Source: Antedon mediterranea
Taxonomy: Eukaryota; Echinodermata; Crinoidea; Comatulida; Antedonidae
Length of the DNA stretch: 64,000 bases
Assembly (NCBI RefSeq): GCF_964355755.1
Contig: NC_092671.1
Location: forward strand, 18,318,001 to 18,382,000
Reading direction: 5' to 3'
The position numbers and the translations under genes are program-made. The notes under the pieces are model-generated. The model did no database searches. It was given only the letters and a program-made list of their open reading frames with translations, and was not told the DNA's origin. Below are positions 22,401 through 36,364 of the stretch, piece after piece. How positions within the stretch are numbered: the first letter of the stretch is position 1; each line of letters begins with the position of its first letter.

Positions 22401-25400
22401 GAAATCAAATGTTGATATAAAGTTTGCGGTACACCACGTATATTCGTTCTGAAAAGAACTGTTGAGTTTCTCGACGTTTCCATCAATATATACTTTGATC
22501 GTCCTCAGGAGTGAGAAGTCATGAGGACGATAAAAGTATATTGATCGAAACGTCAAGAAAGAAAGAACTTTATATCAATAGAGCAATATAAAAAAAAACA
22601 TCCATTTCCTAGTAGATTGGTAAAAAGTTCTCATGCATAAACATCATTCAAGAAAATAATATGGAATGTATTCCACCACAAATGTGTCGGCTTCAGGAAA
22701 TCCCAATATGGCTCAATGAGTCAAAATGAGTTTGTTCTCAAAGACATCAAATAATATTAGCTACTTACATCAGCACTTATTTGAAGAGAAACATCATCAA
22801 AGTTAAAATCATCGAAAAACATGTTTGCGTCTAATCCCTCGATATATTCAAAGTCGACCACAAGATTCTTCGAAACCGCAGCTAAAAACATGAAGAAGTA
22901 TCATTTATAAGATAAGTTAAGTCTACACCATCAAACTAATTTTACAAAAAAAAGTGGGATGTGCCTAAATAATTGTAGTGATATGCCCAAATAATATGGT
23001 AGTGATATGACATCATAATGTCCATATATGGGCACATCACATTTTGTCACATAAACTTTGATAGTGTAGACTGTGCAATACCCAAATTCATGAAATATAA
23101 ATTAATAATAAATAATTTGTTTGATGTTGCTTTAAAAAAATGTAAATATTTGCTGAGTTCAAACAAATGTTATATAAACTGTTGTTGGAAATATATAAAC
23201 ATAATAATAATTTTAACAAGAAATATTTCTTACAAAAAACGCTGCTCGCTTATTGAAAAATATTTTTTATTTCAAATTTGTTTTTTTGAATGTGTCATTT
23301 TATTGTCACATAATAGTTATTTTACCTGAAAAAAAATGTAATTTAAAACAACAAATACTTAAATTGTCTGTCAGACAATGGTTTTGGGGTTTCTTTTCTC
23401 TTTTTATATTTAATAAATATAATTTTTTTGTTACAGAAGTGAATACTCAATTTCTGTCACTTTAGTTAATTTTATGGCTAAGGTTAAGTCACCCTAGATA
23501 TTTCAAATGTGAAGTATCCTATTACAAACACAAACTTGAATGGACTGTTTTGATAATAATTCAATGACAGTGAATTACAGTCAAAAGTCAGTATTATAGT
23601 CAAATGGGATAAAAACCAGAAATGCTTTGGGATTTGTAATTTTAGCATGACATGTCCTAATAGACTCTTTTCCCACACGTTTTTTGGGGTCTAGCAGCTG
23701 AAATCTATAAATTATAGTGGAGTTTCCATTTTTGCAAAACTGTCGTCCTTAGATACTATAACTGCTGCTTGCTTTAGCTTCTGATTGAGTAGTCCTAATG
23801 GGACGTAGCGGAAAAAAACATACCTATACAGGTTCCATTGACATTGAAATAAGAGGTCAGACATGTGCAGTAAAAACTACCCTGCGTGTCAACACATCTT
23901 TCGTTAGACTCCAGTTGGCATGGCGATATGAGAGACCTACATTCGTCTATATCTGTTTAACAAAACAAATGAATTCAGTTAGAAAAGAAAAACATTGGCA
24001 AGCAAAAGGGAAACCAGTGACATATTTCATTGACTTGTGATAATTGGGATCTTTCAATTTGCACCGATCAAACAAGGTCAAATCAATTGTGTGCACTCTT
24101 AATAACCCAGTTCATATTTTGGGAGAGGTTACCCCGGTGTGCTGGTCTATCACAGCCCCTGTAGTTATAAACGAACGAATGAGCGTCGTCTAATGGCAGC
24201 TGTACGCCATTTGTGTACATCGTCCACGTAATGTTGGCTGCGAGACACATGTTATTCCCACACACATTTACATGCTTATTTTATTACTGCATATTTTCCA
24301 AGCTTTATCAAAATATGAAAGCTAACTTACTTTCACAATCAAATCCATCTCCTTGGTAACCATTTTGACATGCACATGAATAAGAGCCAATAGTATTGTT
24401 ACATATCCCGTTGTCCGAACAGGTATCAATATTAAAATCACACTCATCATAATCTGAGAAATAAGAATGTGGAAATATAGATTACAATTTAAGAATCATA
24501 ATCCAAACATATTCTTTAGTCTTGTTACCGTATATCTAATCTAATCTAATATATAATCGTAAATCCAACTTCGGGTCTAATCTCACCCCTTATATGTTTT
24601 ACAAACAAAAGCAAGCAAAGCATATCCCAAGGTATAGTCCCAGTATTGAGTTTTGATCTGAATGTAGGCCTCTCTCTAGCCAGTTCTGTTGAGTTTTTAC
24701 AGGAAAAGCTTACCAATCATTTTTTTCCTCAACCAGTGTTTTAGTCCCACCCACCAAAGTCGGCCCAATTTCATGTTCTAGGGGGATTTTACAAGACCAT
24801 ATACGGTATATTGTATACTGTAAGAAACATCTGTTAAAACGTGAGAGTACACAGAAGAAACGCATCAGAGAAAACATTGAAGCATACCACATATACTTTT
24901 TAGGCCTAAAAACAGAAAATTTACCTTGACATTGACCAATTCTAGCATTTCCACCAGGAAGGCTTACATAACCAATGTAACAGTTACATGTGTAGGATCC
25001 AAATGTGTTTGTACAGTTTGCAATTGAATCACAAGTGTCAGTTTCAATTGCGCATTCATCAATATCTTAAAAATTTAAAAACAAATTTGTATAACCAAAA
25101 GAACAAAAAACAAAATATATAATTATTTGCTATCCTGAGCTATGCTTAATACAACAGGCAGCACATCCATAAAAAAATAGACTTTTGTAAAATATCACAT
25201 AATACATAACTTGGTTATTCTTTCATTATCTGTAGTCCTGTGGACAAATTGCGTCACTCATGTTTTGTAATTCACCTGAAGCGTGTGACCAGCTTTTCTG
25301 GCCATACGAAATAAGCATGTAGTTAATAAATATGAAGTCATCTTATTTTATCTTTTTCATCTTATTTTTTAATAGAGTTACTTACCAGTACAATTAAATC

Positions 25401-28400
25401 CAGGCTGTGAAGAGGAGTCTTCAAAACCCACATTACATTCACATGTGTAAGATCCATTGTTATCTGTACAGGTGGCCAACTCATGACAATCATCAAATTG
25501 TTCAAAACATTCATCTATGTTTACACAACTTATAAATCCATCACCACGGTAACCATCGTCACATTTGCATAGGTATGATCCATCTGTGTCTTGACATGCA
25601 GCGTTTACATTACAAGGGCCATTCAAACATTCATTGATATCTGAAGACAACAAGTTAACATTTAATTTACAGTTGTTTTTTTTTCTCTTTTGTGGCGCAA
25701 ACACCACTCATTCCAAATGTTACAATTTAATTTACAGTTATTACTTTAGAAATGTGCAAGAAATAATAATATAACAATCATGTAGTATTTCCTATTAATC
25801 GGTTCTCTCTTAGGAATTTGATTTGATTTATTTCGATACCATACAAATACCGATAAAAAGGAAACAAAAATACAATCATTTTCTATGGTAGCGAGGATAA
25901 CCTGTAAAGGGGATAGGTCCTGAAGGGTCCTCCTCTGATTCTCACAAAATTGACTCTTTACTTTGCAGATCATAATGCAATTTTAAAACATTTTGTTCTA
26001 CTGTACAATAAAAACATTTCTTGGTAATGTTAAAGTCTGATGTACCTCTCATCTAATGGGAAAGTATTTTTAAGAGATGAATATAAATCATAGTGTGGTA
26101 TGGTGTAGCAGGTAAAGGATGTAAAGCTCTGTCTACACTATCAAACTTTTTTATAATTTTTTTATGGGAGCCTAGGCGTAAAGTTTTTTTAAAACTTATA
26201 TAGGTTTTCTTCCACACATACTTTGTGTTTTTTATTGGTTATTATCTAAGTGTTTATATAATTATTATTTTATGTATTTTTAATATATGTGTGGAGAACT
26301 TTTATTGAATATTTATTTATTGAATGTTGAATAAACAAATCAAATATAATACAAACTCAAATATAACTTTATGTGACAAAAATGTAATGTGCTTATATAT
26401 GGACATGATGAGGTAATGTCACTACCATATTTGAGCATACCACTACCATATTTGGGAACATCACATTTTTTTTGTCAAATTATAACATATTATAACATCT
26501 TACATAATCTTGTGGGAATATAATTTGTCTTGCGTAAAGGTGACTTACTTGTACAATTTGTTTTGCCGTCACCGGTATAACCAGTTATACATTGACACTC
26601 AAATGATCCCACAGTATTATTGCACGTTGCAAGCAAATTACATGAATAAATTGATAAACACTCATTATTATCTATGTATAAATGAAATGCAATTATTATT
26701 ATACATAAGCAATGACATTACAGAGATAAATGTATTTATTATTATTTATCAGTGTTTCTGTGTTTGTAATTAATAAAACGTTATATGAAAAACCAGTTTT
26801 AATTGTTTGGGCTACTTTGGGTAATGAAATATAATGATGATAAATCAGTACATTTTATCTAATTCCTTCTGTTTTAAGGCACATCAACTGACATAAAAGA
26901 GTTTTCTACATGTACCGGGTATAACCATAGCTTTTCTCATTTTATCTTTATAAGAAATGATTACATACACGTTGAGGACCTGTGTTAACAAATTTGTATG
27001 ATTCAAATTCCTTACCAATACAAATATTTTCGTCGTTTCTCGAGAATCCTGTTCCACAAGCACACCTGTAGCTGCCCTCTTGATTTATACACACCGCATT
27101 CTCAGTGCAGTTATACAGTTCTTCAGAATTGCATTCGTTAATATCTGAAAAAGAGTACGCATATACAATTCAATGATACAACACTTTAATTATTTACTGA
27201 ATTAACTTAAGGATGTATTGTCCCCCAAAACATGAAAACGAATAATATAATCAGACTTTGAATAGGTTATTTTGTAGTTAAACACTTCGCAGATAAAACA
27301 GTTTTCACTTATAAAATAACATAATAAATGGTTAAGTTCCACCAAAAATCCATTGACCTTTTTTGCTTAAAATTACTATTTTTTCAGGTAAATAAATTGT
27401 GTTTAGATCCAATTTTTGGTCCAGTGGATAACTATAATGTGACATTAAAATGGCATATTCAACAACAAATTTTTCAGGGGGACAATACATTTTTAACAAA
27501 TAGATGTATTCATCCCATTAGTCAATGAAAATAGTATGTAAAGTGTTATAAAATATTATGGAATTTAGGTCTCAGGCCGATACAAGGAAGATTTGTAAGT
27601 GTAAGACCTCAGATTAAATTATACATTTAAATTAATTTAATTTGTATAATGTATACTACATTGATATTATGCTGGTCGAATAAATAAACAAAATGAAATG
27701 AGACACTTCAATAATTTTAGATTTTAATAAACTTAAAATGATAATTTAATTATATATATATATATAGCGTAAAATGCAGGGCAATCTTTTATTTCTTACC
27801 GTCACACATTTCTCCAGCAAACCCATCCAGGCATGAGCACATGAAAGTCCCAGGCATATTGATACACTCAGCATTTGACACACAAATAGTGCTATTCAGG
27901 CACTCATTAGTGTCTAAATATAAACAATACAAAACAAATTAAATGCATCTGAAAGCAAAGCAATTAAGACTGGGTTACTGCAAAATTAATAATATCGGCA
28001 CAGTTTCAATGCACTAATCTTGATAAATCTCGGATAAGGACTTACAACTGGAGGTCCAGTGTACACATCTAGCTTATGTGCACATACAAGAACCCAGTGA
28101 ATCTTTTGGAAAGACTAAGGGTTGTCCTGGTCAATTTCAGTCAATAATTTCTTTCTTTCTTTTATTAAATTTTTCACACTTCAAATGGAAAGCACAAGAG
28201 TGGCCTTACCCCGCAGACTTATTTACAATATAGAAACAAGTAAAGCACTTGCCTTGACACGTTCGTTTGTCAGTGGACAACTCATAGCCATCGTTACAAG
28301 AACACTCAAAGCTTCCATCATTATCAATGCAATTGGTTTCACATTGGTTAGTATTATCACTAGCACATTCATCGATATCTAAAATAAAAAGGTATTAGAA

Positions 28401-31400
28401 TTAAAGGGAGTAAATCTGTGCTATTAAAAAGAATATAAAACTCTGTCTACACTATCGAACTTTATGTAACAAAATAATGGGATGTGCCCATATAATGATG
28501 TCATATCATTACCATATTTGGGAATATCACTAACCATATTTGCCACATCACATTTTATTTTTCAAAATAGTTTGATAGCGCAGACAGTGATTTAGCCTAG
28601 TGAGGATGTGCGAGAGATAATTTCTTGAATGATCATTAAATAAAAATAGCATTCATGCTCCACTCATAGAGGCACTGATGAAGAAAGTCTACCTGAGGTG
28701 AATAGGCTTAAGACGAAATTGTATCAATGTTAAATACTTATTAACTGTTAACTGATTACATTGAAAACTAATCTTGTTGTTGGTTTAAATAGAATCCTTG
28801 AAAATACATACTTTGGCAAGTGGTTGCATTTGCCGCAACATAACCATTGTTGCAGGTACAAGTTGGGTCGCCAGAATTATCTAGTATACACTGAGAGAAA
28901 GCATCACATGGGTTCTCTGTGCATTCCATTCCTGCTCCAGCTGAAATCACAAATAAAATATGAGTAGGCCTATGTGGAAACGTAACATCCAATACAATGC
29001 GCCGTTATTGTCAGGAGTGTTAATACACAAACCACCCGTTATAAGTATTCATTCTGCCTAGCCGAGGCGAGAGATTATCATACAATAATATATAATTGTT
29101 AGTGTTTGCCAGTCATGAAATGTCATTTTAATTTTTTGGACAATAAGTTATTTTGTATTTTATTTTATTCTAAATGTCTTAGTTTTGCATAAAAATGGGC
29201 CTGCAGTCAAATGGTACAACTTAGTTTTAAGATAGTTGACTATGTGAACAATACAAGTAATAAACGCTTAAAAACTTACGATTACAAGATACCATGTCAT
29301 TCTGAAGTTCAAAACCAGTGTTGCAACCACAGGTAAATGATCCAGCGGTATTGGCACAGGTTTGACTACAGCCATCTGTTTCCAAACTGCATTCATCAAT
29401 ATCTGGAAATTAATTATTAGATTTGTCATAATCTCAATTCACCAATCATACTAAGACTAAAAGAACAAAACCTTTAGCAATAATTCTCCTATAAAGTGAA
29501 TACAATAAGGAAATTCATCTTCATAATAAATATGGATCATTTCAAATCTATAATCAATAAATGTTTTAATTAGGAGAGAGATGTATATTTTAACAAACTG
29601 TACACGAGAACAATAATCAATGTGGCAGTATTAATACCTAAATGTTAAAAGAATAAAAGGTAAGAGGCTGTCCACAAATAAATACTACTGTATAATCATA
29701 ATCTTGATTTTCGATAATTATACATAATTTCAGCCTTACCGGCACAAGTAACACCATCACCCATATAACCACTATTACATTCGCATTCATAAGAACCTAT
29801 GACATCATTACAAGTACCCCTACTTGAACAAGGAACAATCCCATCCACCGGAACACATTCGTCGACATCTTAAAAGAAAAAACAACATTTGTTTTAAATG
29901 CAAAAACTATGGTACTGTAAAGTAAGTGAGACGAAACTACTGTAAACTTGTAAACAGATGTGATATTTATTAAGTATCATCTGTACTTTTAGCACATGTA
30001 TGCAATTAGCACCCTGTGTGATAACCACAGTATCCTATATATAACCACAATCAATGTATACCAGTAGTTTAGAATACTTTTAGTTAAGTTAGATTCACTT
30101 GCAACTATGCCTTGTGTATATTTTATAAACTATAGCAAGAAGTTTATAACTATTAAATAAGGAATATTTGAGACAAATCAATAACAATAAAAACATTAAG
30201 GTAAAGGGTATATTATATATCTCTTTATTGTTAAAATGTTAAATGATTATAATAATAATTACATTGCTCAACTTATTTTACAAAAATACCAAACAAAAAG
30301 CTTTCGCTTATATGAAACTTACTTGTGCATATGGCACTGTCATTCGCTCTTGCATAACCAGGAATACACCGGCAGAAATAATCAGGGTCGGTATTAATAC
30401 ACTCCTCGATATCGAAACAGATATTCATATCAACTGTACATTCATCAATATCTAGAGTGTGAGAAATTACATTGACATCATTTTTATTTTTATCTATTTC
30501 TTTTGATGAAAATGTCTTGGTTCTCACCTAGGAAAAAACGCAACAAAAGGAATTTGAAAAATACAGGTGACGGTATATCGTTACTAACTTTTGAAACTCT
30601 TTTTGATCCCGAATTAACACGTGTAGCTACAGTACCTTCTACGTTTCAGTAGAAATAATTTTACCAACTACATAATTTACTGACTTACCCACACAAGTAA
30701 ATCCATCTCCTTCAGCCCCTGAGTTACATTGACATGTGTAGCTACCTTCCACGTTGGTACAGGTGCCCCTTGAGCTACATTGTTGGTCGCCATTGACACA
30801 TTCATTCACATCAAAACAATGTGTCCCATTGCCTTGATAACCTTGTTGACATGTGCATATGAACGAACCGACTACATTGACACAATCTGCATTCTCGTCG
30901 CAGTCACTCAAAGCTTGGAGACACTCATCGACATCTATAAATGAATACATCATTACATTATTTATTATATCTTTATTTATAATTCTTAAAATATATTTTA
31001 TTATAGATATATACCAGGGCCGTAGCAAGAATACCTCGTCTGGAATTTTTAATTTTCACCACTCACACCAATTCCCCAACAGAGAATGTCATATTTTATA
31101 TTTAATCATTATATTTAAAGCATATTTGCCTCGTCTTTGCAATCCCGTTCACAAGACAAACATATACACAAGATGCTCTACATAAACAAAGTCTTATTAC
31201 AAGAATTTGGGAGTGAAGTTGAATTTTGTCATTAGAAAAAATCCTGACATACGACAGGACTTGAACCAGGACCCTTGGATTGGTAACCAAGCATCATTAC
31301 CTCCACGCCACAACTCAAAGTAAAAAAAAAACACTTACCGTCACAAGCCATTCCATTTCCTAAGAATCCATCTCGACAAGCACAAGAAAATGATCCTACA

Positions 31401-34400
31401 ACGTTGTTACAATCTGCATTGAGGTCACAAGGAAAACTTCCGGTTTGGCATTCATTTATATCTGTATATAAAAATACATTTTATAATTTTGACGCACTTT
31501 AACAACCAATGACATACAACCAGGGAAAAGTTAAATTATTTTACTGTAATTTCACTCTTCCATGCATACGACCAATAGAAAAGATGAAATAACGGAATAA
31601 AATCATCTAGCATTAATCCAAACTTGTTTGGGTCTTTTGTAAATCTGAACTCAATCTATAAGTTGTGAATATACTGAACTACCTCAACACCCTCAATTGT
31701 ACACTGGGACTGTTTATGACGTCATCAAATTCAATGTTCACATTATTACTTGAAAGAACTGTTTAGCTTAATATAAGAAGTTGCCTACAATTTCCATGAG
31801 TGTGGTCAACCGAAAAAAAAAAAAACAAACCCAAAACTCCCAAAATAGTTATATATCTATTAATTTTTTATTTATTGGATAAATAACCTAACTAATTAAT
31901 TGGCACCCCTTCCGAAAATAAATAAATACATTGTTTTACATTTTCTGATGTTTGGTGATATTAAACTGTGATGGCTTCATTATTTTAGATGTATACAATG
32001 TCATACCTTCACAAGATATACCATCCCCACTGTAACCAACATTACATGAACAATTAAAGCCTCCAACGAAATTCTCACACATGGCATTAGAATCACAATC
32101 ATCCACGTGTCTATCACATTCGTCTATGTCTGCAGAAAGAAAGACAATTATTGTTGTCAAATGGCCAAGTATAAGTATCTAAAACATTATATATGGCATA
32201 ATTATATAACATAAAGAGACCTTCCAAACTATTATTATAGAGTGCTTTTTTAATTTTTTTGTTCTATTTTCTAACATATTTCAAACTATCAAGGGTACTA
32301 TTAACAATCTAAATTATTATTCAAAATAATAAACATAGGTAGTTTCCAGAAAGCCAAAGCAGAATATACGGTACTAACTTATTATTTCACTTATTAAACA
32401 ATGTATGAATTGGTTATAAAAATCATACGGACCGATATTAATATGTTTTCTATCATCTCTCTTTATTTAGATCCTATTATAAATATCAGGAGAGGTCTGT
32501 ATTAATCATAGTTAGGTGCGCTGTAAATAAATATTATAAATAAAATCAAAGTGGATACCTAAACAATCCTTTAGATTAGGATGCAGTTCAAACCCAGATC
32601 TGCAGTTACATGTGTAACTGTGAAGAGTGTTTACACAGAGTTCTGGATGTTCGCAGAAGTTGACGCCTTCTACCTGGTCTTGACCAGCTGCACATTCATC
32701 ATAATCTATATGAAAAAAAAAACATGTGTAAGTAAAATATTTTTGTGTTGTTTTGTTTGTATATTTAGGAAAATTTCCAAGGATAACCATAAGCAAAAAC
32801 TGAAATGTGGCAATCCTGTTCACAAGATAAACCATAAATATATACCATATTTCTGTCGAGGAAAACAATTTTTTCCATGTACACATTTTTATATATGGAA
32901 CAAATACAGATTTGATTTGAGTGTAAAAATATTGGGAGATCAATCTTGTAGTCAAAGTGACATACCGTATAGAGGGAGGTACTCCTCATGACACAGTGTA
33001 CGTATTTAGGTTCTAAAACAGCATATTTCCTTATTTTCATTTTATATAAAAAATAATATATATATATATATATTGGGGCGACTTTTTCTCATTCTCACAG
33101 ATTTCCTCATCTTTATCGTTTCAAATTAATTTATTAAATTTCAGTATATCACCGGGCGGTTTAGAATTAATGTTCTTTGCCTCTTGTGTTTATATATATA
33201 TATATATATATATATTCAGGTTGAAATTTTCAGACCGTTTGGATAGAGTGCTCAATACCAAGGTAGAGCATAAATAAATAAATAAAATAACAGCAGAAAA
33301 CTTGGTTACTTCATTGTTTTAATCACTACAAATTTGTTTCGTACGACCAGCATGTAGCTGGCTGCACTCTTCAGGTGAAATATAAAACATAAGTGACACA
33401 GTTGTCTCATAGTGCTTAATAGAAGTGAGTCATCGGGAAGTCGTATACAATAGCCTATTGTTTTAGATAAACTGTTTGGATCTGCAATTTAGTAAGAATT
33501 TTTTCCTATGTCTACAAGTAGAGACTAACTCGTTCTTACGGTTCAGTGAGCATAGCTCTGGTTGACATATAATAACATACTTTTCATATATACATAAATT
33601 ACATCTTTTGTTAATATTTGAGTAAGGTTTGCATTTCTTTATAATTTTCCATTTAATTGAGTAATTTGTTTTAGAGTCTTTAAGTGTCCATATATATTTA
33701 CTGAGTTCCGTTGCACTTCTTAATTTTTCGTTCCGGAATGAAGACGTATGGTTTCTGTATCTAGTTTTAAACTGGTTTTCAGTTAGTCCGACATATGTTT
33801 CTTCTTTTGATGAATCTTCTCTCTTTACTGTAGCTTGGTAAACTACACCTTTTGTTAGGCAGTTACCTGGGAGCGGGCATTCATTGGGATTGCGGCAGTT
33901 ACATCCGCTTGTTTTCGCGTTGGTTTCAGTAGGCTTTTCTTTGGCTATCACATATTTGTTGTGTGCGTTAATTACTTTGTCTACGCTGGGCATGCAACTA
34001 TAGCTTAGTTTCAAGGTATTTTTGTTAAATATTTTTCTGAGCTTGTTGCCGGCAGGAAAACAATCTTCTACTATAGCTAAAAACTTGTGGCCGATGTTGG
34101 TTGCTACGTTTTTGCTGAATGGTGGGTTAAACCAAATTATGTTTCTGGTGCGTGATTTTTTGGGCTTCTGCTGTTCAGCATTGAACTCAAGTTGATGATT
34201 GTATCCACTTTCTTTGAGGGCTTCCTGGTATAGGGGTGCAGATGCATGAAATGTATCTTTGTCTGATGAGATGCCAGAAAGGCGTCTATTTATAGCAAGT
34301 GGGATGTTTCGGATAATAGATGGAGGATGGTTGCTGTCATGGTGCACGTAGGTTGGTTTGTTATTAGGCTTAGTGAAAGGTTGGAAGATCCCTGTCCTTA

Positions 34401-36303
34401 GGTCGAACGTTACATCCAAATAATTGACTATTTTCTTGTTAGCTTCAATTGTTAGCTTGAGGTTGTTCTCCTGGAAAATTTTACAAATATCTTTCTTGAT
34501 TAGCTCAATCGTTTTGGCTGATTCGCGAAACGCGGCTAGGCCATCGTCGCGGTATAGACCAACCCGACATGTAGATTAATCAACCCATCGAAATCAGAAA
34601 TCGGCATCGTAAGTAAACAAATCCTTGAAAGAATAAATAAGAAAATAATAGCGTCTACAGGATTAAATCAATGGAAGAACACTAATTCTGTTATCGAATG
34701 GTATAAGAACATTCAAAACAAGGATAAGCACTCGTTTATTTGCTTCGACATAGTTGACTTCTACCCGTCAATAACCAGTGACCTACTTAAAAAAGCCCTT
34801 GAATTCGCCTCCAAGTTTGAAGCAATCTCCGATGAAGAAACAAATATTATTATCCAAGCAAAAAAGTCACTCCTTTTCCATGATAACGCTACATGGTGCA
34901 AAAAAGGAACTGAAAACCAACCTGTGTTTGACGTCACAATGGGAAGCTTTGATGGTGCTGAAACCTGTGAAATCGTAGGTACATATCTTTTGTCGCAACT
35001 GTCTAACAAATATGGCAACCAAATTGGTCTATACCGCGACGATGGCCTAGCCGCGTTTCGCGAATCAGCCAAAACGATTGAGCTAATCAAGAAAGATATT
35101 TGTAAAATTTTCCAGGAGAACAACCTCAAGCTAACAATTGAAGCTAACAAGAAAATAGTCAATTATTTGGATGTAACGTTCGACCTAAGGACAGGGATCT
35201 TCCAACCTTTCACTAAGCCTAATAACAAACCAACCTACGTGCACCATGACAGCAACCATCCTCCATCTATTATCCGAAACATCCCACTTGCTATAAATAG
35301 ACGCCTTTCTGGCATCTCATCAGACAAAGATACATTTCATGCATCTGCACCCCTATACCAGGAAGCCCTCAAAGAAAGTGGATACAATCATCAACTTGAG
35401 TTCAATGCTGAACAGCAGAAGCCCAAAAAATCACGCACCAGAAACATAATTTGGTTTAACCCACCATTCAGCAAAAACGTAGCAACCAACATCGGCCACA
35501 AGTTTTTAGCTATAGTAGAAGATTGTTTTCCTGCCGGCAACAAGCTCAGAAAAATATTTAACAAAAATACCTTGAAACTAAGCTATAGTTGCATGCCCAG
35601 CGTAGACAAAGTAATTAACGCACACAACAAATATGTGATAGCCAAAGAAAAGCCTACTGAAACCAACGCGAAAACAAGCGGATGTAACTGCCGCAATCCC
35701 AATGAATGCCCGCTCCCAGGTAACTGCCTAACAAAAGGTGTAGTTTACCAAGCTACAGTAAAGAGAGAAGATTCATCAAAAGAAGAAACATATGTCGGAC
35801 TAACTGAAAACCAGTTTAAAACTAGATACAGAAACCATACGTCTTCATTCCGGAACGAAAAATTAAGAAGTGCAACGGAACTCAGTAAATATATATGGAC
35901 ACTTAAAGACTCTAAAACAAATTACTCAATTAAATGGAAAATTATAAAGAAATGCAAACCTTACTCAAATATTAACAAAAGATGTAATTTATGTATATAT
36001 GAAAAGTATGTTATTATATGTCAACCAGAGCTATGCTCACTGAACCGTAAGAACGAGTTAGTCTCTACTTGTAGACATAGGAAAAAATTCTTACTAAATT
36101 GCAGATCCAAACAGTTTATCTAAAACAATAGGCTATTGTATACGACTTCCCGATGACTCACTTCTATTAAGCACTATGAGACAACTGTGTCACTTATGTT
36201 TTATATTTCACCTGAAGAGTGCAGCCAGCTACATGCTGGTCGTACGAAACAAATTTGTAGTGATTAAAACAATGAAGTAACCAAGTTTTCTGCTGTTATT
36301 TTA

Positions 36304-36364
<61 letters not shown>

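Larger units (their letters stand above)
33270..36316. mobile_element. Penelope-like element as inverted pair
   Basis: A 3-kb element of two head-to-head copies. The left arm (33270-34562, minus) is 5'-truncated within the reverse transcriptase. The right copy (34563-36316, plus) extends further upstream into RT. The arms look identical over 1.29 kb, including the flanking AAATAAATAAATAAAATAAC. Each arm ends with a hammerhead ribozyme. RT plus GIY-YIG endonuclease identifies the Penelope class, for which inverted truncated copies are a known structure. Arm identity implies a recent insertion or ongoing conversion. It sits in a 5.6-kb intron of the mucin gene. Confidence 0.87.

Noticed and set aside
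22014-22556. 180-codon minus-strand frame taken as one exon.
   Set aside because: Only 22040-22274 is exon; the upstream part crosses an acceptor and the palindromic repeat, and the true preceding exon is 22769-22881.
28660-28725. CTGATGA followed by GAAA as another hammerhead.
   Set aside because: The bases after CTGATGA do not pair with those before GAAA to form stem II at the right place, and no stem I or III is seen.
34761-35162. Minus-strand 133-codon frame over the Penelope-like RT.
   Set aside because: Antisense shadow of the RT frame, which carries the conserved motifs.
34924-36123. ATG at 34924 as the start of the Penelope-like protein.
   Set aside because: The frame is open upstream to the inversion junction and encodes RT motif A there, so the ATG is internal.
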